Part shown: positions 1-12,189 of the stretch, piece by piece | Position numbering within the stretch: position 1 is the first letter of the stretch | How the letters are laid out: each line of letters begins with the position of its first letter | Made by a program: the position numbers and the translations under genes | The notes under the pieces: model-generated | What the model was told of the DNA's origin: nothing | Databases searched by the model: none | What the model saw: the letters and a program-made list of their open reading frames with translations, nothing else | Source: Meloidogyne chitwoodi | Taxonomy: Eukaryota; Nematoda; Chromadorea; Rhabditida; Meloidogynidae | Assembly (NCBI GenBank): GCA_015183035.1 | Contig: JACZZP010000010.1 | Location: forward strand, 2,232,001 to 2,296,000 | Direction of reading: 5' to 3' | DNA length: 64,000 nucleotides

Positions 1-1859
1 ACAACATATAATAAAAATTAAAAATCAGAATAATTAAACTTTAAACAAAATACACATTAAAAATAAAAACAAAATACAAATCAGAATTAAATTAATCAAA
101 TAAAATAACAAAAACACAAAAACTTATGTATTTCTCTTATATTTTTAAATCTCTGTTTTATAATCTCAATTAGTTAAAAAAACATTTAAAATAGACTTGA
201 TTTTTATTTTTGTTTAATTAATTTAATTTATTTTCAATTGAAAAAAATAAAATAAAATCAAGTTTTCATGTTTTTTAATTTAAAATTAAATTAAAAAATA
301 ATTTTTTTATTCGAATAAAGTACAAAAATATTTTTTTTAATTTTCTTAAAAAAAATTAATTTTTATTTTTTAATTTAACATTTCTCTTTTTTAATAAAAA
401 TAAATTTTTATAATGAATAATCATTTTTCCAACACTAAATTTTTTTAGAAATGACAAGAATTCTGATGAGGAAATATATAAAACTTTTTTTTAATTTTCA
501 AAGTTATTTTCTTCCTTTAAATTTTATTATTTTTATTAAAAAAAAAATAAAATTATTTTTATTTTTTTAAAATAAAAATAAAATTTTATTCTTCCTTAAA
601 AATATTTTTTTTATTAAGAAAAATGTGTCAAATGCAACAACACAAATTAAATTATTTAAAAATTAATTTTATTTTTTATGATATCATTTTAATTTTTTTT
701 TTAATTCTAATTTTCCTAAAGGTTTTAAGTAATTAATTTATTTAAAAAAAATATTTATTTATTTATTTATTTATTTTCTTTAATTTAAAAAACAGCGCGG
801 GGGAAGAGAAAAAAGCTTTTTATTAAAATAAAAAAATATTTTTTTTTATATTATTATTTTAATAATGTAGCAATATTTAAAAGGTTAAAATAAAAATAAA
901 TTTTTAAAAAAACATTAATTTTATTTTATTATTTTTAATGGAAAAGAGCAATATTTAATGGATATATTAGGGGAAGGGGGGTAAAATAAAAATAAAAGAA
1001 AATTAATTTCATTTTTTTTAAATGACGTATATTTTATTTTCCGGGATTTTGGATCTTTTTAGATTTTTTTACTTCCTCTTTTTTTATTTATTTCTTCCTT
1101 TTTAAGGGCAAAAATACACATTTGACAACCAAAAAAGTCATTTTTTTTTGGTTTTAAAAATAAAAACGCAATTCCGGTATATTTTTTATTTTTTCTTATT
1201 CTTCTATTTTTTATCCCCTTAATATTTATTTTTATCATTCACAAAAATAAATAAATAAATAATTATTTTTTATTTAAACCAAAATTAGTAATAATAATAA
1301 TAATACTTTTATTTATTTAAAAAGAATTAAAAAAAGCAAGTTTTTCTCTTTAAAACCTGTAATTTATTTTATTTTTTACATTTAATATTATACATCTTTG
1401 GACTTTTTAAATAAATCTTTAAAGGTATAATTACACTTTAATAATTGTTTGGCCAACTTACAATTAATTGTTTTTAAATTATTATTTTAATTTTAACTTG
1501 TTTTTCTATATACCTATATGTATAATTTTACCTTTTTTACCCTTATTTTTCCCTTCGTTTTAGTTGATTAATTCTTTTTCCGGAACAGAATTTTATTAAA
1601 TTATTTGTTTTCCGTAAAAGTTTTAATGTTTTCCTTAATGTTATTAAATTATTTGTTTTTCCGGAATGTTTTAATGTTTTCTGGAATGTTTTAATTTTTT
1701 TATTATTTTTTAGAGCTTTATCTCAAACTCGGTACAATAATAAGTTTATATAATTATATTATTGTTTATTTTGTACAATTTTTTTTATTAAATAAAAAAC
1801 AACACTTCAATTTTATAAATAAAAAATATTCTTCCAATAAAAACAATATTATTTAAAAA
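1..1859. other. AT-rich intergenic region
   Basis: No gene is supported here. The sequence is homopolymer-rich A/T DNA with short microsatellites such as the TTTA run near 750-775. From about 1570 to 1700 the motif TTCCGGAA and variants recur with TTTTAATG spacers; the same motif returns inside the introns of the peptidase gene that follows. The last part should hold the promoter and 5' UTR of that gene, but I see no recognisable promoter element. Confidence 0.6.
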
Positions 1860-4800
1860 ATGTTGTCAGCTCCTTTTTGTTTTTTTAATAATTTAAAATC
1901 ATCTTCCTTTCCAAATATGCCAACATTTTGTAAAAATATTTTGAGAATTTATTTACTTATAATTTTTATAAGTAATATTTTGTTAATAAATGGTTTACCC
2001 TCTATGCGGTCTGCAGCTTCAATACAAACAGGTTAGATTATTTAATGTTTTATTAGAAATTTAATTTCCTGATGTTTTACAGTAATTTTTATATAAAGTT
2101 ATTATGTTTGGAATGTTTTGGTGTTTTTATTGATTTAAGTTTTCCGGAATGTTTTTATTGTTTTTCTGAATATTTGTTTTAAATAAAAATGTTTCCGGAT
2201 ATTTTACAATAATTGATGTTTCTTTATTTTTAATTTAATTAAGATGATTCAAACAAACATTTACATTCTCCAATGACAGTTTCTTCTATTAAAATAAATT
2301 CAAATAATCAAAAAACAATTACAACACCTTCAAATAATAACAGCAACACTCCTCTATCATTAGTAGAAGAACATCCATTATTTCATCAACATCAAAGACA
2401 ACATGACCCATTACCACCAATTAGAGAAGAATCTCAACAAGAAAATTCTATAAATAATAATAATAATATTGTTGAAATTGATGCTAGTCCAGGTTTTATT
2501 AAAGCAGCAAAATTGTTACGTAATTCTATTGATGAACGGGTAGATCCATGTGATGGTAAGATTATTTTTTAATTTAAAGTTTTATAGAAGTTTTACAAGT
2601 AAACATATTTTTTCCGGATATTTTACAGTTAATTTGTTTCCAACATTTTTTAAATTTTTTCTATAGTGTTTTGGTATTTTCCGGAAAATTTTGTTTTTTG
2701 TAAAATTTTGTATTTTTCGAATGTTTTTCCGGAAATTTTAATTTTTAAGTTAATGTTTAATTTTGTATTTTTAGATTTCTTTGATTTTGCATGCGGCAAA
2801 TGGGTGGTCAATAATCCTATACCTAATGATCTCGTAATAATATTTTTATATATATTTTAATATTTTTTATTTTTTTAGACTTCATACGGCCATTTTAGTG
2901 AATTACGTGAGAAAGTTAATCATGAAATGAAAACTCTTTTTGAGTCTTCAGAAGTGCCAAGTTCTATTGCAATTCGTAATTTAAAAAGTATTTATCATGG
3001 TTGTATGAATGTAAATGATTTAAATGATCGAAATAGTTCAGAATTATTAAAGTAAAAATTAAAATAAATTTAATAAAAAAATATATTTTTTTTAGAAGAG
3101 TAGAGGAATATGGTCATTGGCCAATAATTTCTCCTGATAAATGGAATGAAAAAGAATTTGATTTAACTGATCTTTTGATTCAAGTTGGCCGTTCTAGAGC
3201 TATTGATATATTTGTAGATGTTTATGTTTCACTAGACCAAAAACAAGTTACTCGAAGATTGCTTAATTTTGATCAAGGTGGTTTGGGATTGGGTGCAAGT
3301 GCAAGAGATTATTATTTAAATGACACTAGATATGGCAATCAAATGGCTGCGTATAAACGTTATATGATTGAAAAGGTTTAATATTTAAATTTTGTATTTT
3401 TATTTTTTGTTAAATTCCTTCCGGTAAGTTTTAAGGAAAATAAATTCTGTAACTTTGTAAAAGTACACACCCCATCTATTCGCAAGAAAATATTTTTAAT
3501 TTGTTTTTTTTTAATTTTATTTTAATTAAATTAGATTTCATCTTTCGCCAAAGATGCTGGCACATATAAATCAGAGTTATTTATTACTAATGAAGTTGAT
3601 AAAATTATAAATTTCGAACGGGAATTTGCCCGTATTTTAACTCCAGATGAAGACCGTAGAAATTACACAAAATTGTAAGCTTTTTTTTAAATTTTTAAAT
3701 AATTCTTTTAATTTTAAAAAAAGATACAATTTACATCACCTCTCAGAAATGGAAAAAATATTTGGTTTAATGAATTGGACAAAATATTTTGATTGGTTAG
3801 TTCCAGAAGAAATGCATGAATATTTAGAATCTAATCCAGAAGTTATTTTATCTGAACCAGATTATTTTGTTAGATTAACTAAATTATTAAATTCAACACC
3901 TAAAAAAGTAATTACAAATTATATTCTTTGGCGTTTTGCTTCAGCATGGTCTTTTCAATTAGATGAAAGATATGATGATATTCAACAACATTTTCTTAAA
4001 GCATTTTTGGGCAAAAAGACGAAAAGTCCTAGATGGAAAGATTGTGCACAGGCTGCATGTATTTATTTTTAATTTTTTAATTTTATTTTTAAATTAATTA
4101 TTTTTTTAAGCAACTAGAATGAGTTATGCTAGTGGAGCAATGTATGTAAGAGCACATTTTGATCGTTCTTCAAAAGAAGCAGCTTTGGCAATGATTGAAG
4201 ATTTGAGGTCATCTTTTCGTGCAATGTTGGCAGTTAATGATTGGATGGATTCGGGAACAAAAGAATACGCATTAACTAAAGGTTTTCTTTAATTTAAATT
4301 TAATTTTAAAATATTAAAATATTTTAGCTGAACAAATGCTTAGTTTAATTGGATTTCCAGACTTTCTTTATAATGATACACAATTAGATGATTATTATTA
4401 TAATTTTACATTAAATCCTGATGATCATTATGCGTTACAAGTATTCTAAATATTAAATTAATTTTATAAAAATTATTTAAAAAAAAAAAGATTGAAAAAG
4501 CAAGTATTTGGTCACAACGCAAAGCTTTTCGTCGTCTTATTGAACCAGTCGAAAGAGATGAATTTGGTACTAGTAGTGCTGTTGTTAATGCTTTTTATTC
4601 GGGTGTTAAAAATGCTATAAGTATTTTTTTATTTTAATTTTTTATAAAAATATTATTTATTTTTAAAGCATTCCCAGCAGCAATACTTCAATCACCCTTC
4701 TTTGACCAAACTTTTCCTAAAGCAGTTAATTATGGTTGTATTGGAGCTGTTATAGGTCATGAAATTACACATGGATTTGATGATCAAGTGAATATTATTT

Positions 4801-5587
4801 TAATTTTATTTTTTTAAAATATTTAAGGGTGCACAATTTGATGGGAATGGTAATTTAAAAGATTGGTGGGATCCAAAAACTCAACAACATTTTATTGAAA
4901 GAAAAGTATTAAAAAAATTTAATTTTTTATTTTTAAAATTTAATTTAAAGAAATGTATTATTGACCAATATTCTGCATTTTCTGTACCCCAAACTGGATT
5001 AAAAGTTAATGGAATTCTTACACAAGGAGAAAATATTGCTGATAATGGAGGAATTAAACAAGTAAATATTTTAATTAATTAATTTAATTTATTATTTATT
5101 TAAAAAGGCCTATTCTGCTTATCAAGCATATTTACGTAAACATGGGCAAGAAAAACGACTTCCTGGTTTGGAGAAATATAATAATGAACAACTCTTTTTT
5201 ATTTCTTATGCTCAAACTTGGTGTGGACATACTAAACCTGAAACTGTAAAAGTTTTTTTAATAAATTATAAAATAAAAGTTAAAACATTTTCCGGAAAGT
5301 TTACAAAAATAATTAAAACATTTTCCGGAAAGTTTACAAAAATAATTAAAACATTTTCCGGAAAGTTTACAAAAATAATTAAAACATTTTCCGGAAAGTT
5401 TACAAAAATAATTAAAAACATTCTTATTTTTTAGTTAATTCGTCAAATTTTAACTGATCCTCACTCTCCTTATCGTTTTCGAGTTAATGGAGTTATAGTA
5501 AATCAGCCAGAATTTACAAATGCATTTAAATGTAGCGCTGGGTCAAATATGTTTTATTCAAAAGAGAGGAGTTGTTCTGTTTGGTAA
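1860..5587 (+). CDS. Neprilysin-like zinc metallopeptidase (M13 family)
   Basis: Membrane-anchored zinc endopeptidase of the neprilysin/endothelin-converting-enzyme family, which trims small extracellular peptides. Fifteen exons: 1860-2031, 2244-2555, 2775-2833, 2879-3051, 3096-3375, 3535-3674, 3724-4058, 4111-4281, 4328-4440, 4491-4620, 4669-4787, 4828-4905, 4951-5061, 5108-5245, 5435-5587; the sum is 2484 nt, 827 aa. A short cytoplasmic tail and a hydrophobic segment at about 27-44 give a type II topology. A Gln/Asn/His-rich stalk follows, then the M13 start [12 protein letters not shown]. Zinc site: HEITH with H659 and H663 as ligands and E660 catalytic; third ligand E721 in GENIAD with D725. 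The C-terminal CSVW (824-827) is the family ending. All catalytic residues are present, so it should be active. Nematodes carry many M13 paralogs; I cannot say which this is. The start is the first ATG before the membrane anchor. Confidence 0.93.
5278..5420 (+). repeat. 33-bp tandem repeat in last neprilysin intron
   Basis: Four near-perfect head-to-tail copies of a 33-bp unit with core TTTTCCGGAAAGTTTACAAA fill most of intron 14. The palindrome TTCCGGAA at the core is the motif scattered through other introns of this gene and seen again at 37.6-37.9 kb. Confidence 0.9.
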
Positions 5588-6111
5588 AAATATTTTTTTT
5601 TAATAGGAAAACGTGATATTTTTTTTATTTTCCATTTTTTTGTATATTACGCAGTTTATTAGAATATTTTTTTATTTTATTATTTCCTCTATTTTTTATA
5701 TGCCTTGCCCTTTTTAAAAAATTAAATATTCCAATTTCCTAAATTAAACATTTCTCTCTTTTTATCGCAATATTACTTGATAAATAAACGAAAAAAATGT
5801 ATATATATTAATAATATCTGAATAAATTAAGAAAAATTTTGTAAATTTATTTTGAGAAAAAAACATTAAATTAGTTTAAACCCTCCAAACTTTAATCTAT
5901 CACAACTTTTTAATTCTATGGCCAAAAATCCTAAATTTTGAATTGAAAAGTTTTAGATGGGACATTTATCATTCGAAAGAGCTCGAAAAACTAATTCTAA
6001 TGAGCTTTGAATGAGTCAATTCCCTCGATGGAATTCGAGGTAAAGGCTCATAAACATCCAAAAATTATGGGGAATTACAGTAAGAAGTAGATTATATTAA
6101 ATTTTCGGTTG

Positions 6112-6162
6112 GCACTGAAACGAAAGTTTTTAATTAATTAATTGAAAATGCCGTTTCAGTGC
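6112..6162. repeat. Short hairpin
   Basis: GCACTGAAACG at 6112-6122 is matched by its exact reverse complement at 6152-6162 across a 29-nt A/T-rich loop. It is a perfect 11-bp stem that could be a remnant of a small foldback element. I see no promoter or terminator context. Confidence 0.75.
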
Positions 6163-6365
6163 AGAATAAATTATAAAGAATTGTATATACTGTATTTTAT
6201 GAGCTTTTTTTCTACATGTTAGATCCATCGAGATATATATCATTCGAAAGAGCTTGAAAAGCTGAATCGAAATATATATGAGGCAACCAAAACGCTTAGA
6301 TAGAAATCGAGATAAATTCTCCTGAAAATCGAAAAATATAAGGTGTTTGCCATTTATATAATGGG

Positions 6366-6740
6366 TTCGGTTTAGGTCTCATATTTCGGTCTAAAAAAGT
6401 CGAACAAACTTCTCGATTCTAACGATTTTAGAAAAATGTCTACTCTTTAATTTAAAACCAAATTTAGGGTTTTTGGCCCATTTAAAAAAAAAAGTAGATT
6501 CAAAATGAAATTTTGGCGTTTTATGCCATTTTTTTGTAGGTCGGTTTAGACCTCATATTTAGGTCCAAAAATGTCTTACAGACTTCTCGATCCTACCGAT
6601 TTAAGAAAAAGGTCTGATCTTTAATTTAAGACCAAATTTAAATTTTTTGGCCCATCTAAAAAATGTAGATCCAAAATGAATTTTTTTGCGTTTTTTGCCA
6701 TTTTTTGTAGGTCGGTTTAGACCTTATTTTCGTTTTCTAC
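6366..6740. repeat. About 174-bp tandem repeat, two copies and a part
   Basis: Two diverged head-to-tail copies begin near 6368 and 6543, each starting with TCGGTTTAGRYCTCATATTT, and a partial third copy starts near 6714. Each unit carries TTTTTGGCCCAT and GTAGGTCGG landmarks in the same order. It looks like an aged satellite-type duplication with no open frame. Confidence 0.75.
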
Positions 6741-7079
6741 CTAGGAAACTTATGACAATTTTTGATTTTTATAAGAGCTTGAAAAGCTGAATCGAATGAG
6801 CTATGATTTAGCAAAATTTTACAACCAGAAATCGAGATAAATGCATCTGAACATTGTAAACTCACTAAACATTTATACTACAGTACACATTTTATATTTT
6901 AGGTTATCGCAACAAATCATTTTTTTCAATTTGTCGCGACAAATCGGGCTTTTCCTTTTTAAAATAAATAAGGCAAATATGGTACTTTAATATGATAATT
7001 TTCAAAAAAGATAAATTCTTTTTATAAACCGAGTTACAAGCTCCTGAATATTGAGAAAATATATGGGAATAAATATATT

Positions 7080-7160
7080 TTTGGTTAAGTGGTGAATTTT
7101 CATTTTTTGTGGGAGAAATGAAAAAAAAATGACCAAGGTTCGAATCCTTCTGATGGAAAT
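7080..7160 (+). repeat. tRNA-like element T1
   Basis: An A-box-like TGGTTAAGTGG near 7082 and a B-box GGTTCGAATCC near 7138 sit at tRNA-like spacing. The region between them is A-rich and shows no convincing anticodon arm, and I cannot pair an acceptor stem. I call it a degenerate tRNA-derived repeat rather than a tRNA gene. Confidence 0.55.
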
Positions 7161-8002
7161 TAATTTTTTATGAAAACTGGGTGGTGGAAAATTTTTGATT
7201 TTAATTTTATTAAATTTCTTGACTTAATGGGCATTGTTTAGTCAAAATTTTAAATTGCTATTTTATTTAAAAATCTTAAAAATTAAATTAAAGGAAATTA
7301 AGGTATTTTCATCAAAGTTTAACCGTATAAGTTTATTCCTCCATATCTCAGCTTCTACCAAAGACAACATTGGCCATGTAAAGCATATCCGAAAGAGCTT
7401 AAAAAGCTGAATCGAATGAGCTCTTCAGATATCTCAGATTTAGTATAGAAATCGTGATATGTGCTTCAGAAATCTGTGGATAATGGATATACTAATTTTT
7501 TAGCTTTAAACTATTAGTAAGTTTTAGCCGAGACATATGTTTATCATTGGGAAGAGCTTTAAAAACTGAATCAAATGAACTTTGAATGAGCCAAATCCCT
7601 CCAATAGAATTCGAGATATAGACTAATGAAGATCCAAAAATTATGGAGAGAATGAATAAATTGATTTTTTTTCTTTTTTCTATTGAACATTTTTCAAAAA
7701 CATACTTCCATCGAAAGAGATCGAAAAGCTGAATTGAATAAGCTTTAAAAGAAAAAATTCTGTTAGATGGAAGTCGAGATAAATGCATTCGAGTAACTGC
7801 TCCTATTATACAGTATTTGGTATTCAATTGGCTGTTCTCAAGTGACCACAAATACGAAAACTTTATTTAACGATTTTAAATATCTATAATTATTTTTTTT
7901 TATATATTATTTAATTATTAAAAAATTATTTATTTTAATATTTGTGTTAAAATATTAATTATCTAATTATTTCTTACAAAATTATAAAAAAATAAATGTT
8001 TT

Positions 8003-8073
8003 GACACCAACAGGCATCGAACCTTTTACTCTTCAACACCAAAACAAGGCGTTAACCAACTCAACCATCGCAC
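8003..8073 (-). repeat. tRNA-like element T2
   Basis: On the minus strand TGGTTGAGTTGG (A-box-like) is followed about 45 nt later by GGTTCGATGCC (B-box-like) and TGTTGGTG. The D-loop and T-loop signatures are good, the acceptor stem is not convincing. It is a member of the dispersed family described in the findings. Confidence 0.55.
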
Positions 8074-8254
8074 AACTTTAATAAAATTAAATAAACTTTA
8101 CTTTAAAAATGTTAAATAATTGTTTTTTAAAGTGAAAATATTTAAATAAAAATAAGATTTTTAAAAAATATTTAGAAGGTAATAGATAGGTCTGGATGGA
8201 ATATATGTATTTCTCCATCCTTTTCTTTATCGCGATAAAATCTTTTCAAAAATT

Positions 8255-8707
8255 TTAATCTTCTGCTTCTTCATCTACATCTTGAGCAAGTTCAGCTTCA
8301 TCTACATCAAGCAAATTACCAAAATTTTGGATCGGATGTCCAACATCAAATACAGCATTAAACCCTGGGTGTACGTTCTAAAAATAAAAAATAAACTCTC
8401 TATTAATTCAAATTCTCCAGCAAATTTTATTTAAAATAAATATTTAATCTTTATTTACAATTTGAGCTAAAGCGTCAACATTATCTTGATCATTCTGTTG
8501 TTGATTTTCTTCATCATGATGACCAGCATTTTCTTGATGATTTAATTGATCATGATTATGACCATTTTGTTGGTGATTTTCTTCATCATGATTATCATCA
8601 TTTTGTTCTTGCTGATTTAATTGATCATGATTATGACCATTTTGTTGGTGATGAATATTTTGTTGTGGATTTGGTTGTTGATCATCTCCTTCAGGTTCTA
8701 CAACCAT
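8255..8707 (-). CDS. Gln/Asn/His-rich low-complexity protein
   Basis: Two-exon gene, exons 8707-8459 and 8377-8255, 372 nt, 123 aa; the GT-AG intron keeps frame. I do not recognise the family. The N-terminal two thirds is almost all Gln, Asn, His, Asp and Glu, and contains two imperfect 25-residue repeats starting QQNGHNHDQLN. The C-terminal exon is ordinary sequence (NVHPGFNAVFDVGHPIQNFG) ending in an acidic tail. There is no signal peptide or membrane segment. The start is the only ATG before the repeats. The low complexity suggests a disordered protein; any role would be a guess. A short coding gene is likelier than chance because the second exon has balanced composition and the splice sites fit. 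Confidence 0.6.
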
Positions 8708-9156
8708 ATTTCTAACACAACAATTACCACAATAAACAAATTTTATAGTTAATAAAAAATAAAAAATAAAAAATTAATTTAACCATTTTTTCTAAAAAAA
8801 AATAAAATGCGAAATAGTGTACAAATGTTAACAAAAATGGAGAGACTTTGTCTAACCACCCATAAATTTAAGTGTTTATTTAATTTTTAAAAAATTAAAT
8901 AAATAAAATTGAATGGGTAAAATTAATAGGTAAATTCTTCTTTGAAAATATTTAAAATAAATTTTAAAAAATAAAATGGCTAAATTAATGAATTAAATTC
9001 TTCTTTAAAGCATAGAAAATCTTCTCTTTTTGTGGCAATCCCAAGGTGCCACATATCAAAAATTGATAGCTTTTCGATAAATTTATTGATTTTTGAAATT
9101 TATAAAATTAAAAAAAAAATTTTTTCCAAAGTTTTAAATTAAATTTAAAAAATAAT

Positions 9157-10671
9157 TTAAATATTTTTTAACTCAAATTCTTCCTCTTTATCTTCCTCAA
9201 CATTGTCTATAAGAATTAATTTACTAAAATCTTTTTTTGGTCTTCTTAGCCATGGAAATTGTTTTTTGGCATGTGCTCTTGCCAGGCAATCATTTTTGAA
9301 ATTTTCTAAAAAAATAAAAATCTGACACTCAAAAATTCGCTCTAACTGTCCACTCTTTTATTTTTAATAAAACTAAAAAATACCCTAACCATTTAAATAA
9401 AAAAGACAAAATTCTCCCACAGAAGAAGCAGGTCCATGACAGATTAATAAAAACAATGCAAAAGAAAATAAAATTAAAGCAAGTAAAAATAATTCAGTTA
9501 AAAATGAGAAGGATTCTTCTGTAGTTAATAAATTTGTTTTTGTTGAATTATTAATTGAATTGTTGACTTGAATAATTAAAAAATATTAAAAAAATTTTTT
9601 TTTAATTTTAGAAATTTTTTTGTAATTTTTTGACTGTAAAAAATCGAAATAAAATTAATTTTCGCCAAAAGGATTCGAACCCCACCCAACCTTGAGGGCG
9701 AACGCAGAACAAACCAACTTAACCAACAACTAACATATTAAAACATTAATAAACTTGAATATATTATTTTATTTAATTTACCATTTCTTATCATTTCTTT
9801 TGAAGAAATACATTCGGACGTAAAATTGGACAAGTTTAGCCAACAAAATGTTCCATTAGGACAAGGAAATTGTTGATTTTGGCATTTTTCAATTTTCTAA
9901 AAAATTTAAATTTTAAATTTAATTAAAAAAAATAAACAATTAATTTTTGTTCGCAATGTTTTCCAGTAAAATAATAATTACATTTACAAAAATAATTAAT
10001 TCCTTCCTTTTTAATTTTTTCTTCTTGTTTATAATTTATTTTACTATTTTTTAAATTTTTTCTTTTTCTCAATTCAATACAAGTGCCACCATTCCAACAG
10101 GGGAAAGCATCACAAGGACTTCCTTCTTTATAAAAAATTAAAAAAAAATTAAATTTTTAAATTAAAAAATAGAGAATTAAATTTTCTATAAAAATGTAAA
10201 TTTTTAATTTATTTGCAAAAAATTATAGCAAAAAACTGTCAATTTTTCATAAAAATAGGCTTTTTTGTGTGTTTTTTGGTCATAAATTTTTAAAAAAAAT
10301 TTAAAATTTTTGTTTTAAAGTATTTCTTGTAGAACATTTTTTTCTCTATCAAATAATAATTTTTTTAATGAAAAAGACCTTTAAGAAGTCGAAAAAAAAA
10401 TATTTTCGTCAAAAGGATTCGAACCTTACCCCACCTTTGGGCGAACAGAGAATGAACCGAATTAACCAACGCTTAACATATTAAAACTTAAATAAACTTT
10501 AATATATTATTTTATTTCTCTTCTAATTAATTTCCTCTAACTCTAATTTTTTAAATTAAAAAACAAATAACCATAAATTAAGCGAGAAGAAACTCCAAAT
10601 ATTCTTAAATCTCCAAATTGTTGAAAAGAAGGAAATGAAGAAAAATTAATATTATTTTCTGTATTATTCAT
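9157..10671 (-). CDS. EGF-like single-pass membrane protein
   Basis: Five exons: 10671-10572, 10125-9938, 9896-9782, 9566-9390, 9305-9157; 729 nt, 242 aa. Exon 2 encodes an EGF-like module (about 34-92) with C-x4-C-x5-C spacing in PCDAFPCWNGGTC and a closing CKCNYYFTGKHC. Exon 3 adds a second cysteine group (CQNQQFPCPNGTFCW). A hydrophobic stretch at 157-177 is a clear membrane span, followed by a short basic then acidic cytoplasmic tail. Odd point: the proposed first exon (MNNTENNINF) has no signal peptide although the EGF part must be extracellular, so a true first exon may lie upstream or the protein is a type III membrane protein. Introns 1 and 3 each contain a tRNA-like element. The family is not further identifiable. 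Confidence 0.7.
9663..9780 (-). repeat. tRNA-like element T3, within an EGF-gene intron
   Basis: The minus strand carries TTGGTTAAGTTGG (A-box) and GGGGTTCGAATCC (B-box with part of a T stem) ending TTTTGGCG. The 45 bp on the plus-coordinate side (AACATATTAAAAC then a run ending ATATTATTTTATTT) also match element T4, so the repeat unit is longer than the tRNA-like part. Confidence 0.65.
10407..10520 (-). repeat. tRNA-like element T4, within an EGF-gene intron
   Basis: Close relative of T3 in the preceding intron of the same gene. It keeps TTGGTTAATTCGG and AAGGTTCGAATCC boxes and the same flanking AACATATTAAAAC block. Two related copies in two introns of one gene argue for a mobile or locally duplicated SINE-like unit. 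Confidence 0.65.
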
Positions 10672-11554
10672 TTTTTATTGTTTTTGTTGGTGCCAAACCA
10701 AGCTTATTTTTAATTTTAAAAATAATTTTAAGTTATTTTAAAATAAATAAATATCTAAACTTTTAGAAAAATAAGTAAAAAAATTAACAAACAAAAAATA
10801 TGACAATAACCAAAAAAGAGATAAATTACACACAACATATTTGTATATTTACCCAAACTAACAACCTTTAAAAAATAAAAGAAAATTGACAAATGAGAGG
10901 CGACATTATTATATTCCCTCTATATTTTTATAAATGTCCAATTTTGCATGGGAAAATATTTTTTGTAAAAAGAATTGAAAAAAATTGAAAAAGAATTGTT
11001 TTAGCCACGACGCCAATTTTAGGCGCCGAAAGATACCCATAAAAAATCGCAACTTGTAGTAAAATAAATAAACTTTAAAGCAACATTAAGGCGCAGAAAT
11101 TTAACGGCGCGGGGAATCATAAAATTACCAAATTTAATCCTAAAAGGATAAAAAGTTGTCAATACTCTAGTTAATTACCTTCTTTTAAAATTTAAAAATT
11201 TCTTAGAGCAAAATTGCTTGAATTTTAAGGTTTAATTTAATATTTATGTTGCCTTACTTTTAAATAAAAATAAGAATTGCTTTAAGGAAAAAAGTCACAG
11301 CCTTTCACTTTTTTATCCCATTTGTCTTTTCTTGTTTTTGGATTTTCCCACGGGAAAGAACTAATTCATCAATTTATTTTTGCTTATAATTATTTAAAAA
11401 AATTAAAAAATATTAGGAGAAAAGCCGAAACATAGGAGAAGACCACAAGGGGAATCTGGGCTCCAGAATAATCTTAAAATTAAAAAAAATCCAGAATTTA
11501 TAATTTTTATCTCAAATATTAAGCTAATTTCAATTTAAAGTCAATTTAAATATA
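10672..11554. other. Intergenic region
   Basis: No gene recognised. A locally less A/T-rich patch at about 11000-11115 carries GGCGCCGAAAG and GGCGCGGGG on the plus strand and could be promoter-proximal or a small RNA, but I cannot support either. The undiscovered first exon of the EGF-like gene, if any, would lie here. Confidence 0.4.
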
Positions 11555-11804
11555 TCACTTCCCTTTAATTGATTTTTGATATTCTTCTTGAAATATTTTT
11601 AAAAATTTTTCTATTCTTTTATTATTCAAAATTGCAGATTTTGATCCATATGCTGTACGAATTAGAAAACGGGCAGTTCGACGAATTGGGGAAGAATCGG
11701 CTAACTAAAGAAAATTTAATAAAATTAAATTTTTTAAAATTAAATTAAACCTTTTGAATAAGTTGCTCATTATATAAAAGTTGTCGAATAATTCTATCAA
11801 ACAT
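11555..11804 (-). CDS. NCBP2AS2/KRASIM-like small protein
   Basis: Two exons, 11804-11751 and 11704-11555; 204 nt, 67 aa. The N-terminal half reads MFDRIIRQLLYNEQLIQKLA, then DSSPIRRTARF, matching the layout of the human NCBP2AS2 microprotein, where an RRLL...QLVERLSES block precedes a PIRRAA motif. The C-terminal half is a basic amphipathic helix with a Lys-rich end. The human protein is reported as a mitochondrial or growth-signalling microprotein; for the nematode only the family link is supported, and it rests on recalled motif similarity. The intron falls exactly between the QLIQK and LADSS parts, with good GT-AG sites. It would be missed by most gene callers because of its size. Confidence 0.6.
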
Positions 11805-12189
11805 ATCTTTTACATAGAATTGAAGAGATATATTTAATTCTAATATAAAATTAAAAAAAAATTAATTAAAAAAATTAATTAAAAAAATTAAATAAAAAAA
11901 TAACAAAATTCATTTTTTCGAAAAGAGTGTGTAAAATAAGTAGAGAGTAAGAGAAAAAGAGTAAAGTGAGATAGTAAAGAAGACTACGATACAAAATTTG
12001 TGATTTTGTTATTTATATTACTAATAGATATTTCGTATTTTAACAAAGTAAAATCTTCAAAATGTCAACTTTTTAAAATAAATAATACCATAAGAGTCTT
12101 ACCTCAATTACACTAATTTCATGCTAATTTTTAATTATTATCATATTTCATTTTTTTACAGATTTTTAACAAAAATAATATTATAAAGA
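11805..12189. other. Divergent intergenic region
   Basis: A 385-bp spacer between two divergently transcribed genes, so it should hold both promoters. It contains an A/T-rich short repeat (TTAATTAAAAAAA, 11860-11890) and a purine-rich stretch at 11925-11980. No recognisable core element. Confidence 0.5.

Larger units (their letters stand above)
5588..8254. repeat. Repeat-rich intergenic block
   Basis: No coding gene is supported over about 2.7 kb. The block holds degenerate copies of an inverted motif, ATTCGAAAGAGCTYGAAAA followed by GCTGAATCGAATGAGC, near 5970-6010, 6240-6270, 6770-6800, 7385-7420, 7550-7580 and 7705-7745. It also holds a roughly 174-bp tandem repeat (6366-6740), a hairpin (6112-6162) and two tRNA-like sequences (7080-7160 and 8003-8073). 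The same inverted motif is built into the foldback element at 18.5-19.2 kb. Confidence 0.7.

Noticed and set aside
5278..5420. CRISPR-like array
   Set aside because: Units are head-to-tail without unique spacers, inside a nuclear intron.
7492..7851. 119-codon minus-strand frame in the repeat block
   Set aside because: It reads straight through the degenerate inverted repeats; composition follows the repeats and there is no family resemblance.
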